From: an uncultured bacterium
Lineage (GTDB): Bacteria > Bdellovibrionota_C > UBA2361 > CAKMMH01
Assembly: GCA_927798255.1 (NCBI GenBank)
Contig: CAKMMH010000086.1
Coordinates: forward strand, 1 to 7,199
DNA: 7,199 bases
Direction: 5' to 3'
Shown piece after piece: positions 1 to 6,562 of the stretch (position 1 is the first letter of the stretch; each line of letters begins with the position of its first letter). A model generated the notes under the pieces. The model did not search any database. It was not told the origin of the DNA and saw only the letters and a list, made by a program, of their open reading frames with translations. Made by a program: the position numbers and the translations under genes.

Positions 1-1
1 T

Positions 2-124
2 GATTTTCTTGACTTTTATTTTAAGGAATATCATTGGCCAATGTTTAATGTAGCTGATTCTTTTATCTGTATTGGCGTCTTTGCCTTAATTTTACTTCCA
101 AATGGAAAATCAGATAAATCTTAA
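2..124 (+). CDS. lspA: Lipoprotein signal peptidase II (LspA), C-terminal end only
   Basis: This is the 3' end of a gene truncated by the window edge: 40 codons in frame from base 2, ending in TAA at 122-124. LspA is an inner-membrane aspartyl protease that removes signal peptides from prolipoproteins after the lipobox cysteine has been lipidated. The visible part holds both conserved family motifs: DFLDFYF at the very start and FNVADS at residues 15-20 of the fragment. The Asp in codon 1 and the Asp of the NVAD motif are 18 residues apart, the same spacing as the two catalytic aspartates of E. coli LspA. A hydrophobic stretch ([10 protein letters not shown]) forms the last membrane helix and is followed by a short polar tail. 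The substrate class is represented nearby, since the next two genes encode lipobox lipoproteins. Identification is firm; the N-terminal three quarters cannot be judged. Confidence 0.93.
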   Translation, partial: DFLDFYFKEYHWPMFNVADSFICIGVFALILLPNGKSDKS

Positions 125-178
125 AGGAACTAAAAATTAAAATAAAGAGTGATCTCTTATATTAGAAATCCTCGTTTT

Positions 179-205
179 CTTAAAAAGCTTTTTTAAGCCT
201 TTTTT
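179..205 (+). terminator. Putative Rho-independent terminator after lspA
   Basis: An 8-bp inverted repeat (179-186 with 190-197, 3-nt loop) is followed after two C residues by six T residues at 200-205. It lies 55 bp after the lspA stop codon. The stem is almost entirely A/T with one G/C pair, so it would be weak, but position and T-run fit a terminator in an AT-rich genome. Confidence 0.42.
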
Positions 206-215
206 ATTTGAATTT

Positions 216-390
216 GAAAGAGAGCCTTGGAAACGAGAAAGCAGAAAACTTGCGTGGTCTCTGGTTTTAGGTGGTGGGCTTTTGGCTTCTGGTACTTATG
301 AACCCGCGCGATTTCAGGCTTTAAGATAGCAGAGAAGCTTTCAGCCGGCTGCTGATGCTGAAAGCTGATTGCAGACATCTTTGATATTAG
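216..390. repeat. Degenerate heptad-repeat tract 1, G+C-rich and non-coding
   Basis: Bases 241-360 are about 50% G+C, far above the flanking genes. The + strand shows a 7-bp periodicity: a G recurs at 256, 263, 270, 277, 284 and 291 without a break. Shorter phased runs occur at 230-237-244, 318-325-332, 347-354, 360-367-374 and 383-390, separated by small slips. Typical units are tctctGg, ttttaGg, cttctGg and ctgctGa. The unit tctctgg (258-264) is also present at the start of tract 2 (5491-5497). The right half contains a perfect 9-bp inverted repeat (see separate entry). An open frame of 61 codons on the minus strand crosses this tract. It has no recognisable domain or upstream ribosome binding site and is best explained as a by-product of the composition. 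Confidence 0.6.
336..366. repeat. Inverted repeat / hairpin inside heptad tract 1
   Basis: AGCTTTCAG at 336-344 is the exact reverse complement of CTGAAAGCT at 358-366, with a 13-nt spacer. A second perfect palindrome, CAGCCGGCTG at 342-351, overlaps the left arm, so two alternative foldings compete. No T-run follows, so it is not a standard terminator. It may be a structural part of the repeat element. Confidence 0.55.
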
Positions 391-461
391 ATTTAAAAAA
401 ATGTCTAACCGTCAGGAATATGAGAAATTTTTCGCCCAAACAAAAAAAATATCTATTGTGC

Positions 462-513
462 TTTACATTTTTACTGTAAACTGAGAGTAGTGTGGTGTAG
501 TTTTTTTTATACT
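462..513 (+). promoter_or_regulatory. Possible promoter/operator zone upstream of the envelope genes
   Basis: A dyad TTTACA (462-467) and TGTAAA (475-480), separated by 7 bp, lies 45 bp before the start codon at 525. A good -10-like hexamer, TATACT, sits at 508-513 after a T-run, but no convincing -35 lies 16-18 bp upstream of it. TTTACA could itself act as a -35, with a poor -10 near 484-489. The region starts the co-directional block 525-5482, so a promoter is expected here; its exact position is not resolved. Confidence 0.25.
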
Positions 514-524
514 TAGAGTGTCAT

Positions 525-779
525 ATGAAAAAAATTGTATTATTAATTTTATTATTATCATTAACATCTTGTGCATCAAATAATATTGAGCCATTACCAT
601 CAGGAAGTGTGGGAAATTTAATTGTTGAAACACCAGATAAACAAAAGAAAGATCTTGGTGAAGAAGAAAAAGTTTTTTTACTTCAACAAAAAGAAAGAGA
701 TAGACAACAAAGGGATCTTGAGGACTTAGAGCGTCAAAGATACTATAACGAAAAAATTAAAAGTTATGGATTAGAGTAA
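525..779 (+). CDS. Small lipoprotein with charged C-terminal helix, unknown function
   Basis: This 84-residue protein has a lipoprotein signal: MKK, a leucine-rich core, then the lipobox LTSC with Cys16 as the lipidated residue. Position +2 after the Cys is Ala, not Asp, so outer-membrane sorting is expected. The mature part is about 69 residues: a short Pro/Gly/Ser-containing linker (residues 17-35), then a Lys/Glu/Gln/Arg-rich stretch (about 40-80) that looks like one long helix, possibly a coiled coil. I do not recognise a family. Lipoproteins are often encoded near lspA in alphaproteobacteria, but I see no match to the DUF3035/BamF type. The ribosome binding site is weak (gagtg near 517-520). 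The next gene, another lipoprotein, follows after 78 bp, suggesting shared transcription. The lipoprotein call is strong; the function is open. Confidence 0.82.
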   Translation: MKKIVLLILLLSLTSCASNNIEPLPSGSVGNLIVETPDKQKKDLGEEEKVFLLQQKERDRQQRDLEDLERQRYYNEKIKSYGLE

Positions 780-857
780 CTTTAAAAAATTTAGGTTTTT
801 ATAGTTGTTGTTTAAAAGAGTAGTTTTTTAATTACAGATTATTTTTGGATATAAAAA

Positions 858-1868
858 ATGAAAAAGGCATTTTTAATACTTATTTTATTTTTAGTTGCAT
901 CTTGTACAGAAGCAAACAGAAAGACAACAATTGCTGCAATAATCGGTGGTTTGGTTGGAGGTGGTGTCGGCGCAATAGCTGGACATCAATCCGATCATGA
1001 TGGAGCAGGTGTTGCTATAGGCGCAGCAGCTGGCGTAGGTATTGGTGCATTGATTGGTCAGGCTTTAGAAAATCAATCTGGTCCTAACTATGCTGATAAT
1101 TCAATAAGCCAAGATAGAGCTTTTTACCCTACAACAAATGATGATTCACTAAACAATAATTCTGGTTTTAGCCAATATAGTTATAATCATGATACCTTGA
1201 ATAGTGATTTAAAAAATACCGCTGGTTATTTTGGTGCTATTAATGGTGGAACATATAGTGATTATGATAGTAATCTTTTAAATTATGTTGCTACAGGTCA
1301 AGCAAGAGGTTATCTTGGCGCTTTAAATAACGATCCTCGCGTTGCTGGAACTATTGTCGCAAATAATAATAATACAAATCCTATCAATAAAGGGTTATAT
1401 GCTTCAAATATTTACACAGGTGGTAGTTATGCTGGAAGAAGTTATGCTGGTGCAGATGGTAATCAAGGTGGTGTCATACCAAATGTTGTAAATGCAAGAA
1501 ATGTTGAATATCCAAAAGCTTCATACAGTTGGGATAATCCAAGTAATACTGTTACAGAAACAACACTTTATAATCAAGTTTCAAATAATAATGCTTTAAA
1601 TAATGATTTAAGTAACGATTGTGTAGTTGCAAAAGATGAAATTACCAAAGCTAATAAAACAGAAGTGTTGGCTGATAAACTTTTTCATTTTAGAAGAGCA
1701 TTAAGATTGTGTCCAGATTCAGCAGATTATCATAATGGATTAGGTGAAGTGTATTTAGTGCTTAATAGAAAAAATGATGCTGAATTTGAGTTTAAAGAAG
1801 CTTTAAGATTAAATCCTTCTCTGTATGTTGCTAAAAAGAATTTGAATATGATTAATAATAGTTATTAG
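858..1868 (+). CDS. Lipoprotein with glycine-zipper segment and C-terminal TPR
   Basis: This 336-residue predicted outer-membrane lipoprotein has its signal peptide and lipobox VASC at residues 1-16, with Cys16 lipidated and Thr at +2. Residues 27-69 form a glycine zipper: repeated GxxxG-type spacing in two Gly/Ala-rich halves around a short polar turn (HQSDHDG), as in the YMGG/Omp glycine-zipper families that pack as membrane hairpins. Residues 75-250 are low-complexity, rich in Asn, Tyr, Ser and Gly, and probably flexible. Residues 288-321 match one TPR unit (pattern YHNGLGEVYL..., AEFEFKEALRLNP), and residues 256-287 look like a degenerate preceding half repeat. Cys255 and Cys285 flank that half repeat and could form a disulfide. 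The combination suggests an envelope scaffold or adaptor. The next gene, an OmpA-domain protein 62 bp downstream, is a plausible partner. A weak TGGA (846-849) precedes the start. Confidence 0.8.
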   Translation: MKKAFLILILFLVASCTEANRKTTIAAIIGGLVGGGVGAIAGHQSDHDGAGVAIGAAAGVGIGALIGQALENQSGPNYADNSISQDRAFYPTTNDDSLNNNSGFSQYSYNHDTLNSDLKNTAGYFGAINGGTYSDYDSNLLNYVATGQARGYLGALNNDPRVAGTIVANNNNTNPINKGLYASNIYTGGSYAGRSYAGADGNQGGVIPNVVNARNVEYPKASYSWDNPSNTVTETTLYNQVSNNNALNNDLSNDCVVAKDEITKANKTEVLADKLFHFRRALRLCPDSADYHNGLGEVYLVLNRKNDAEFEFKEALRLNPSLYVAKKNLNMINNSY

Positions 1869-1930
1869 TAAATTTTATTAATGTCATTAAAAAACTTTTG
1901 TGCATTAGAGTTGTATTTTCGGGAGATTAA

Positions 1931-2881
1931 ATGAAAAGAAGTATTTTATATCTAGCGATATTTACGTTAGTTTTTAGTGTTGCTAGGAATGCTATTGCTG
2001 AAATAGCGGAAGTAAAAATTGAAAATAACGATGACAAAAAAGTATTAGATACAGTATCTGATACTGCAGTTACGGTAAAAAGCAAAGTAGTAGAAAATGC
2101 AAATGAAATAGGTGACGCGATTGATGTAGATTCTATCGTGACTGATTCAAAAGAGTTTGGAAAAAAAGTTCTAGATGATACAAAAGAATTAAGAGAAAAA
2201 ATTTCTGATAAAGCTAGTAAGGGAAAAGATCAGTTTTTAGATGACGCAAAGGAGTTAAAAGAAAAAATTTTAGAAAATAATAGTGATATCAAGGAAAAAG
2301 CTAAAAATAATTTTGATAGAATCAATGAAAAAGTTAAGGAAGAACTTAAGGTAATAAAAGAGCAAATAAAAGATACAAGTAATAAGTTTAATAATAATAC
2401 TAATGTTCAATATGACTGGGAAGATAGTGATCTAAAAGTTAAAAGAGAAAAATTAATTTCTGATTACAAACAAGCAATGACAAACGAAGCTCTTGTTGAT
2501 GTGTTAAGAAGCAAATCTCTTGATGCAAGAATTGATTCAAGAGGGATTATAATAAATTTAGAAAATGCGTTGTTTGATTTTAATAGTGCAGAGTTATCTA
2601 AAGATGCGCTTCCTCATATAAAAGAAATTTCAAAATTATTACAATCACTTCCTGATAGAAATGTGAGTGTAGAAGGTCATACAGATTCTGTTGGTACGGT
2701 AATGTTTAATCATAAATTATCAGAAGGGCGTGCCAAAAGTGTAGTGAAAGAACTTGTAAAAAATGGTGTAAGTCGTTCAAGATTAGAGTTTAAAGGGTAT
2801 GGGGAGAGCGATCCAGTTGCCACGAATAGAACAGAGGAAGGAAGAAATAGAAATAGACGTGTAGAGCTGGTAATTAAATGA
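1931..2881 (+). CDS. Exported OmpA-family peptidoglycan-binding protein with coiled-coil N-terminal half
   Basis: A 316-residue protein. Residues 1-23 form a Sec signal peptide ending in AIA before Glu24; there is no lipobox. Residues about 30-160 are Lys/Glu/Asp-rich helix without a beta-barrel, including a near-repeat of LDDxKELxEKI at 81-91 and 103-113, exactly 22 residues apart. Residues about 206-316 are an OmpA C-terminal domain: the LFDFNSAEL strand, GHTDSVG (249-255), NHKLSEGRA (260-268), and the terminal NRRVELVI. Asp252 and Arg267 keep the 15-residue spacing of the pair that binds diaminopimelate in OmpA proteins, so non-covalent binding to peptidoglycan is expected. With no barrel or lipid anchor visible, it is probably periplasmic, perhaps reaching the outer membrane through the lipoprotein encoded just upstream. 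A clear ribosome binding site, GGGAG (1921-1925), lies 5 bp before the start. Confidence 0.88.
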   Translation: MKRSILYLAIFTLVFSVARNAIAEIAEVKIENNDDKKVLDTVSDTAVTVKSKVVENANEIGDAIDVDSIVTDSKEFGKKVLDDTKELREKISDKASKGKDQFLDDAKELKEKILENNSDIKEKAKNNFDRINEKVKEELKVIKEQIKDTSNKFNNNTNVQYDWEDSDLKVKREKLISDYKQAMTNEALVDVLRSKSLDARIDSRGIIINLENALFDFNSAELSKDALPHIKEISKLLQSLPDRNVSVEGHTDSVGTVMFNHKLSEGRAKSVVKELVKNGVSRSRLEFKGYGESDPVATNRTEEGRNRNRRVELVIK

Positions 2882-2942
2882 TGACATTTTGTATTTTGGG
2901 GTCAGTATTTTAAAAAATTTCTATTAGTGTTATTTTAATCAA

Positions 2943-4085
2943 ATGAAAGTTGCATTAGTTCATGATTGGCTTACAGGTATGCGAGGAGGTGAAAGGTGCC
3001 TTGAGGCATTTTTAGATATTTATCCTCAAGCTGATATTTTTACGATGATTCATATAAAAGGCTCTGTGTCGAAGAAAATTGAAGACAGAGTTAAAGAAGT
3101 TTCTTTTTTAAGTAAAATTCCGAATATAAAAAAATATTATAGGTATTTTTTGCCATTTTATCCTTTGGCAATTAAAAGTTTTGATTTTACAGGTTATGAT
3201 TTGATAATTTCTTTAAGTCATGCAGCTGCTAAAAATATTAACAAGCCTAGCAATGCAGTTCATATTTCCTACATTTTTACTCCAATGAGATATGTTTGGG
3301 ATCAAGGAAAAAATTATTTTGGAAAGCTTTGGTACGTGTTATATCCAATTTTAATGTTTTTAAGAAAATGGGATAAAAGAGAAAGTAAGAATGTTGATTA
3401 TTTTGTTGCAATAAGTAAGTTTGTAAAAGCAAGAGTTAGGTGCTTTTATAAAAGAGATGCAGTTGTTATTTACCCTCCTTGTAAAAATAAGTGGAAAGTT
3501 AACAGTCAAAAAGATTTTAAGAAAGGTGAAGCTTTTCTACTTGCAGGTGCGATGGTTCCTTATAAATACCCTGATGTTGTAGTAAAGGTATTTTCATCTT
3601 TAAACATTCCTTTATGGGTTATAGGAAATGGCCCTATGAAAGAAAAGCTAGAAAGTTTAAGTAAAGGAAATGAAAATATAAAATTTTTAGGAAGAGTAAG
3701 TGATGAGGAGTTTTCTTATTATTATCAAAATGCAAGAGCACTTATTTTTACAGGGAAAGAAGATTTTGGGATAATTCCAATAGAATGTCTTGCAAGTGGT
3801 AGGCCTGTTATAGGGTTGTATGATGGTGGATTAAAAGAAACAATTAAAGGTATTTGTTATTGGAAAGAAAAAAATGTTACAATACAAAGTACAATGAAAA
3901 GTGGAGTTTATATTAAGAAGAAAGGAGATAGAGAAAAAAATTTAAAAGAGGCGCTTAACTTTTTTATAGAGAATGAAGATAAATTTTTACCTCAAAACTG
4001 TATTAATCAGGCACAGAAATTTTTAGAAGATAATTTTAAGAGTAATTGGAATAACTTTATAAAAAGTGTGTATAAATCATGTTAA
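2943..4085 (+). CDS. Glycosyltransferase family 4 (WbaZ/mannosyltransferase-like)
   Basis: A 380-residue cytoplasmic, membrane-associated GT-B enzyme that should transfer a sugar from a nucleotide-sugar donor with retention of configuration. The N-terminal acceptor domain starts MKVALVHDWLTGMRGGER, the standard opening of this subfamily, and carries HISYIFTPMRYVWD (107-120), the counterpart of the HxxTPMRYxWD signature. The C-terminal donor domain has the VIGNGP loop (226-231) and the EX7E motif, Glu273 to Glu281 within KEDFGIIPIE, with GRPVIG following. Length is normal for the family. The expected SRLVPYKR-type motif appears as AGAMVPYKY (201-209), so the usual Ser-Arg pair is replaced by Gly-Ala. 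It overlaps the start of the phosphotransferase gene by 7 bp, which argues that both act on the same lipid-linked glycan. Donor and acceptor sugars cannot be read from sequence. No clear Shine-Dalgarno precedes the start. Confidence 0.9.
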   Translation: MKVALVHDWLTGMRGGERCLEAFLDIYPQADIFTMIHIKGSVSKKIEDRVKEVSFLSKIPNIKKYYRYFLPFYPLAIKSFDFTGYDLIISLSHAAAKNINKPSNAVHISYIFTPMRYVWDQGKNYFGKLWYVLYPILMFLRKWDKRESKNVDYFVAISKFVKARVRCFYKRDAVVIYPPCKNKWKVNSQKDFKKGEAFLLAGAMVPYKYPDVVVKVFSSLNIPLWVIGNGPMKEKLESLSKGNENIKFLGRVSDEEFSYYYQNARALIFTGKEDFGIIPIECLASGRPVIGLYDGGLKETIKGICYWKEKNVTIQSTMKSGVYIKKKGDREKNLKEALNFFIENEDKFLPQNCINQAQKFLEDNFKSNWNNFIKSVYKSC

Positions 4086-5482
4086 AAGAAAGAAAGCAAT
4101 TAGTTGAAGTTTTTTTTGTCATATTTGATTTGTTTTTTATAGCAGTAGCTTGGGTACTTGCATACTATTTAAGATTCTATTCTGGAATTATTCCAGTAGA
4201 TAAAGGTATTCCCCCCTTTTCACAATATTTCTGGTTTTTAATTATAGTTTTTCCAATTTGGTTTTTAGCCTATAAACTTGGAGGACTTTATGTTCCTTTA
4301 AGAGCGACTGCAAGACGTATCTATGAGAGTTTCTTATTAATTAGAGCAAATAGTATAGCAATTCTTGTGCTTATTTCTTATACATACTTAGTACAAGAAA
4401 GGACACTTGAGGTATCAAGATTAGTGCTTTTTTATTTTGCAATTTTATCTATCTTATTGGGAATACTAGAAAGAAGTTTACTTAGAAAAGTTTTAAGAGA
4501 TATTCGAAGGAAAGGTTATAATTTAAAATTTATGTTGATTGTAGGTGGTGGAAAAGTTGCAAAGGATGTCGCAGAAAGATTTAGGAAAAGAAAAGATTAT
4601 GGAATTCAGCTTATAGGATGTTTAAATAAAACTGGTGTTTATGATGAACGAGCAATGCTACCAATCTTAGGAAAGTATGAAGATTTAAGAGAAATATTAA
4701 GCACAAAACAAATTGATATGGTGGTCGTGGCACTTCCTTTAGAAGATAATCACACGCTTCCTATTATTATGAAAGTTTTAGGCGATTCTGTTGTAGATGT
4801 AAAAATCGTTCCAGATGTTTATCAATTTATTAGCGTTGGAGGATTTATTCAAGACTTTGATGGGCTTCCAGTTTTAGGACTTCAGGAATCAACAATTGAT
4901 GGAATTAATTATTGGATAAAAAGAATATTTGATATTGTCTTCTCAATTATTTTTATTATTATCTTCTCGCCTCTAATGATTGTAATAGCATTTCTTGTAA
5001 AGTTGACGTCAAAAGGTCCTTGCTTTTATAAACAAGAAAGAATGAGCTTAGATGGAAGTTCATTTCAAATTTTAAAATTTAGAACGATGATACAGGATTC
5101 AGAAAAAGCTGGGCCAGGGTGGACTACAAAAAATGACAATCGTGTAACAAAAATAGGAAGATTTTTGCGTTCATATAGTCTTGATGAGCTTCCTCAGCTT
5201 TTTAATGTGCTAAAGGGGGATATGTCTCTTGTAGGGCCAAGACCAGAACGTCCAGTATATATTGAGGAGTTTAGAAAAAATATTCCTCTTTATATGCTTC
5301 GTCATAAAGTAAAATCAGGAATGACAGGGTATGCACAGATTAAAGGTTGGAGAGGAGATACCTCAATTGATAAGAGAATAGAGTGCGATCTATATTATAT
5401 AGAGAATTGGTCAATTTTCTTTGATTTAAAAATTTTATTTTTAACTATCTTTTGTGGTTTTAAAAATACTAATGCGTATTAA
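4079..5482 (+). CDS. Polyprenyl-phosphate sugar phosphotransferase (WcaJ-type, glycan-initiating)
   Basis: A 467-residue inner-membrane enzyme that should transfer hexose-1-phosphate from a UDP-sugar to undecaprenyl phosphate, the first committed step of exopolysaccharide, capsule or O-antigen assembly. Four hydrophobic helices lie at about 10-30, 48-66, 88-105 and 113-131. A Rossmann-like CoA-binding-fold domain follows at about 150-265 (VGGGKVAKDVAERF). The catalytic monotopic domain covers about 280-467: a re-entrant hydrophobic segment (284-310), KFRTM (333-337), SLDELPQL (367-374) with the catalytic Asp369-Glu370 pair, and GPRPE (386-390). The C-terminus ends in NAY, as is usual for full-length members. 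The first codon overlaps the end of the glycosyltransferase gene (ATG at 4079, upstream stop at 4083-4085), and with no good Shine-Dalgarno this suggests translational coupling. The sugar (glucose, galactose or other) is unresolved, so no symbol is given. Confidence 0.93.
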   Translation: MLKERKQLVEVFFVIFDLFFIAVAWVLAYYLRFYSGIIPVDKGIPPFSQYFWFLIIVFPIWFLAYKLGGLYVPLRATARRIYESFLLIRANSIAILVLISYTYLVQERTLEVSRLVLFYFAILSILLGILERSLLRKVLRDIRRKGYNLKFMLIVGGGKVAKDVAERFRKRKDYGIQLIGCLNKTGVYDERAMLPILGKYEDLREILSTKQIDMVVVALPLEDNHTLPIIMKVLGDSVVDVKIVPDVYQFISVGGFIQDFDGLPVLGLQESTIDGINYWIKRIFDIVFSIIFIIIFSPLMIVIAFLVKLTSKGPCFYKQERMSLDGSSFQILKFRTMIQDSEKAGPGWTTKNDNRVTKIGRFLRSYSLDELPQLFNVLKGDMSLVGPRPERPVYIEEFRKNIPLYMLRHKVKSGMTGYAQIKGWRGDTSIDKRIECDLYYIENWSIFFDLKILFLTIFCGFKNTNAY

Positions 5483-5661
5483 AGCTGGCTTCTCTGGTAA
5501 CAGGAATCAGGAAACAGCTATTAGCAAATCGGCACCTTGCCAATCAGCAGTCTGATTTTTGATGATTAGTAGTTAGGTATCGTGAATTTGATATCTGGAT
5601 TCAGATTGCTGGAATCGGATATCTGAATGCTGATAACTGTAGGTTGATAACAGATATTAAG
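5482..5661. repeat. Degenerate heptad tandem-repeat tract 2
   Basis: A non-coding tract of about 38% G+C between two very AT-rich genes. On the + strand a G recurs at 5496, 5503, 5510, 5517, 5524 and 5531, then after one-base slips at 5539, 5547, 5554, 5561, 5569 and 5576. One step is missed, and it then runs perfectly at 5590, 5597, 5604, 5611, 5618, 5625, 5632, 5639, 5646 and 5653. That is about 24 seven-base units in all. The unit is roughly WAWCWGR, for example tatctGa (5620-5626), taacaGa (5648-5654), aatcaGg (5505-5511). The bases before the phased G are mostly pyrimidine then A/T. It starts at the phosphotransferase stop codon and ends about 8 bp before the start of the glycosylase gene, leaving no room for an independent standard promoter outside it. 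Confidence 0.75.
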
Positions 5662-5669
5662 ATAATTCT

Positions 5670-6497
5670 ATGATAAAAAAACGATTAACAAATTTTAACC
5701 TTGAACAAATTGCTGATAGTGGCCAAATTTTTAGAATGAACAAACAATCTGATGGAAGTTATGATGTTATTTCAAAAGATAAATTTTTAAAAATTGAAGA
5801 AAATAAAAATGGTGAGTTTTGTTTTTATTGCTCTCAAAATGATTTTGATAATTATTGGCACAACTTTTTTGATTTAGAATTTGATTACTCAAAAATTTTA
5901 AAAAATATTGATAAAAACGATGAATTTTTAAGTGATGCTTGTAAATTTGGAAGTGGTATAAGGATTTTAAGACAAGATTTATTTGAAACAATAATTAGCT
6001 TTATAATTTCGCAGCAAAATAATATCCCTAAGATTAAAAATACTATTGAGAAATTATGTGAAAAATTTGGTGAAGCTAAAAAAGATAAAGAAACAGGAAT
6101 AAAGTATTTTACCTTTCCAAAAGCAAAGGATTTATGCAATTTAAAAGACTTACAAGGGCTTTCTTTAGGTTATCGAGATAAATATATAAGTAAATTTTCA
6201 GAAAGTGTATGTAATAAAGAATTTAATCTTAAAGATTTAGAAAAAGAAGAATCTTTAGAAATTTGTAAAAAGAAACTTTTAAGTATTTACGGAGTTGGAG
6301 AGAAGGTAGCAAATTGCATTGTACTTTTTTCACTTCATAAAATTAACGCGTTTCCGATAGATACTTGGATGAAAAAAGTGATAGAAATAAAATATAACGG
6401 TCGCTTTCCTTTTGAAAAATATGATGGATACCTAGGAATTATTCAGCAGTACCTATTTTTTTACGCGAAAAGCCTAAAAAATCTAACTGAGAACTAA
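5670..6497 (+). CDS. ogg: 8-oxoguanine DNA glycosylase/AP lyase, OGG1 type
   Basis: A 275-residue base-excision repair enzyme predicted to remove 8-oxoguanine opposite C and nick the strand by beta-elimination. The N-terminal OGG domain (about 1-95) opens FNLEQIADSGQIFRMN, where human-type enzymes have SGQ(S/C)FRW. The HhH-GPD domain (about 100-270) shows IISQQNNIPKI (113-123, matching the human NNNIARI loop), LSLGYRDKYI (164-173, matching LGLGYRARYV), and the hairpin GVGEKVANC (208-216) with catalytic Lys212. Asp231 within FPIDTWM matches the catalytic Asp268 of human OGG1. Gln259 and Phe263 line up with the 8-oxoguanine pocket residues Gln315 and Phe319. PIDTWMKK rather than PVDVHM is the version I associate with clostridial OGG-type proteins, unlike the MutM used by most proteobacteria. 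This suggests, but does not prove, gene transfer. Two short minus-strand frames inside this gene are shadows. Confidence 0.9.
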   Translation: MIKKRLTNFNLEQIADSGQIFRMNKQSDGSYDVISKDKFLKIEENKNGEFCFYCSQNDFDNYWHNFFDLEFDYSKILKNIDKNDEFLSDACKFGSGIRILRQDLFETIISFIISQQNNIPKIKNTIEKLCEKFGEAKKDKETGIKYFTFPKAKDLCNLKDLQGLSLGYRDKYISKFSESVCNKEFNLKDLEKEESLEICKKKLLSIYGVGEKVANCIVLFSLHKINAFPIDTWMKKVIEIKYNGRFPFEKYDGYLGIIQQYLFFYAKSLKNLTEN

Positions 6498-6562
6498 AGT
6501 TAAAAATAATAAAAATAAAACCGTGTTATAAACAAAATTGTATATTAGAATATTTTAGGCTC

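Noticed and set aside
193..378. A 61-codon open frame on the minus strand
   Set aside because: It lies inside the heptad-repeat tract and the terminator. It has no signal, domain or ribosome binding site, and its composition follows the G+C-rich repeat. It is better explained as a chance frame.
2882..2942. A terminator between the OmpA-domain gene and the glycosyltransferase gene
   Set aside because: Only a 4-bp TGAC/GTCA pairing without a T-run; too weak to call, so read-through cannot be excluded.
5482..5661. A CRISPR array as explanation for the repeated units
   Set aside because: Units are 7 bp and contiguous, with no conserved 20-40 bp repeats and no spacers, and no cas gene is present.
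5482..5661. A decayed insertion sequence or tRNA gene between the phosphotransferase and glycosylase genes
   Set aside because: No cloverleaf, terminal inverted repeats, target duplication or transposase remnant can be seen; the 7-bp period explains the tract better.
5767..6139. Two overlapping open frames on the minus strand (74 and 84 codons)
   Set aside because: They are antisense to the well-supported OGG-type glycosylase and encode Phe/Leu/His/Lys-rich sequence typical of shadows of A/T-rich genes.
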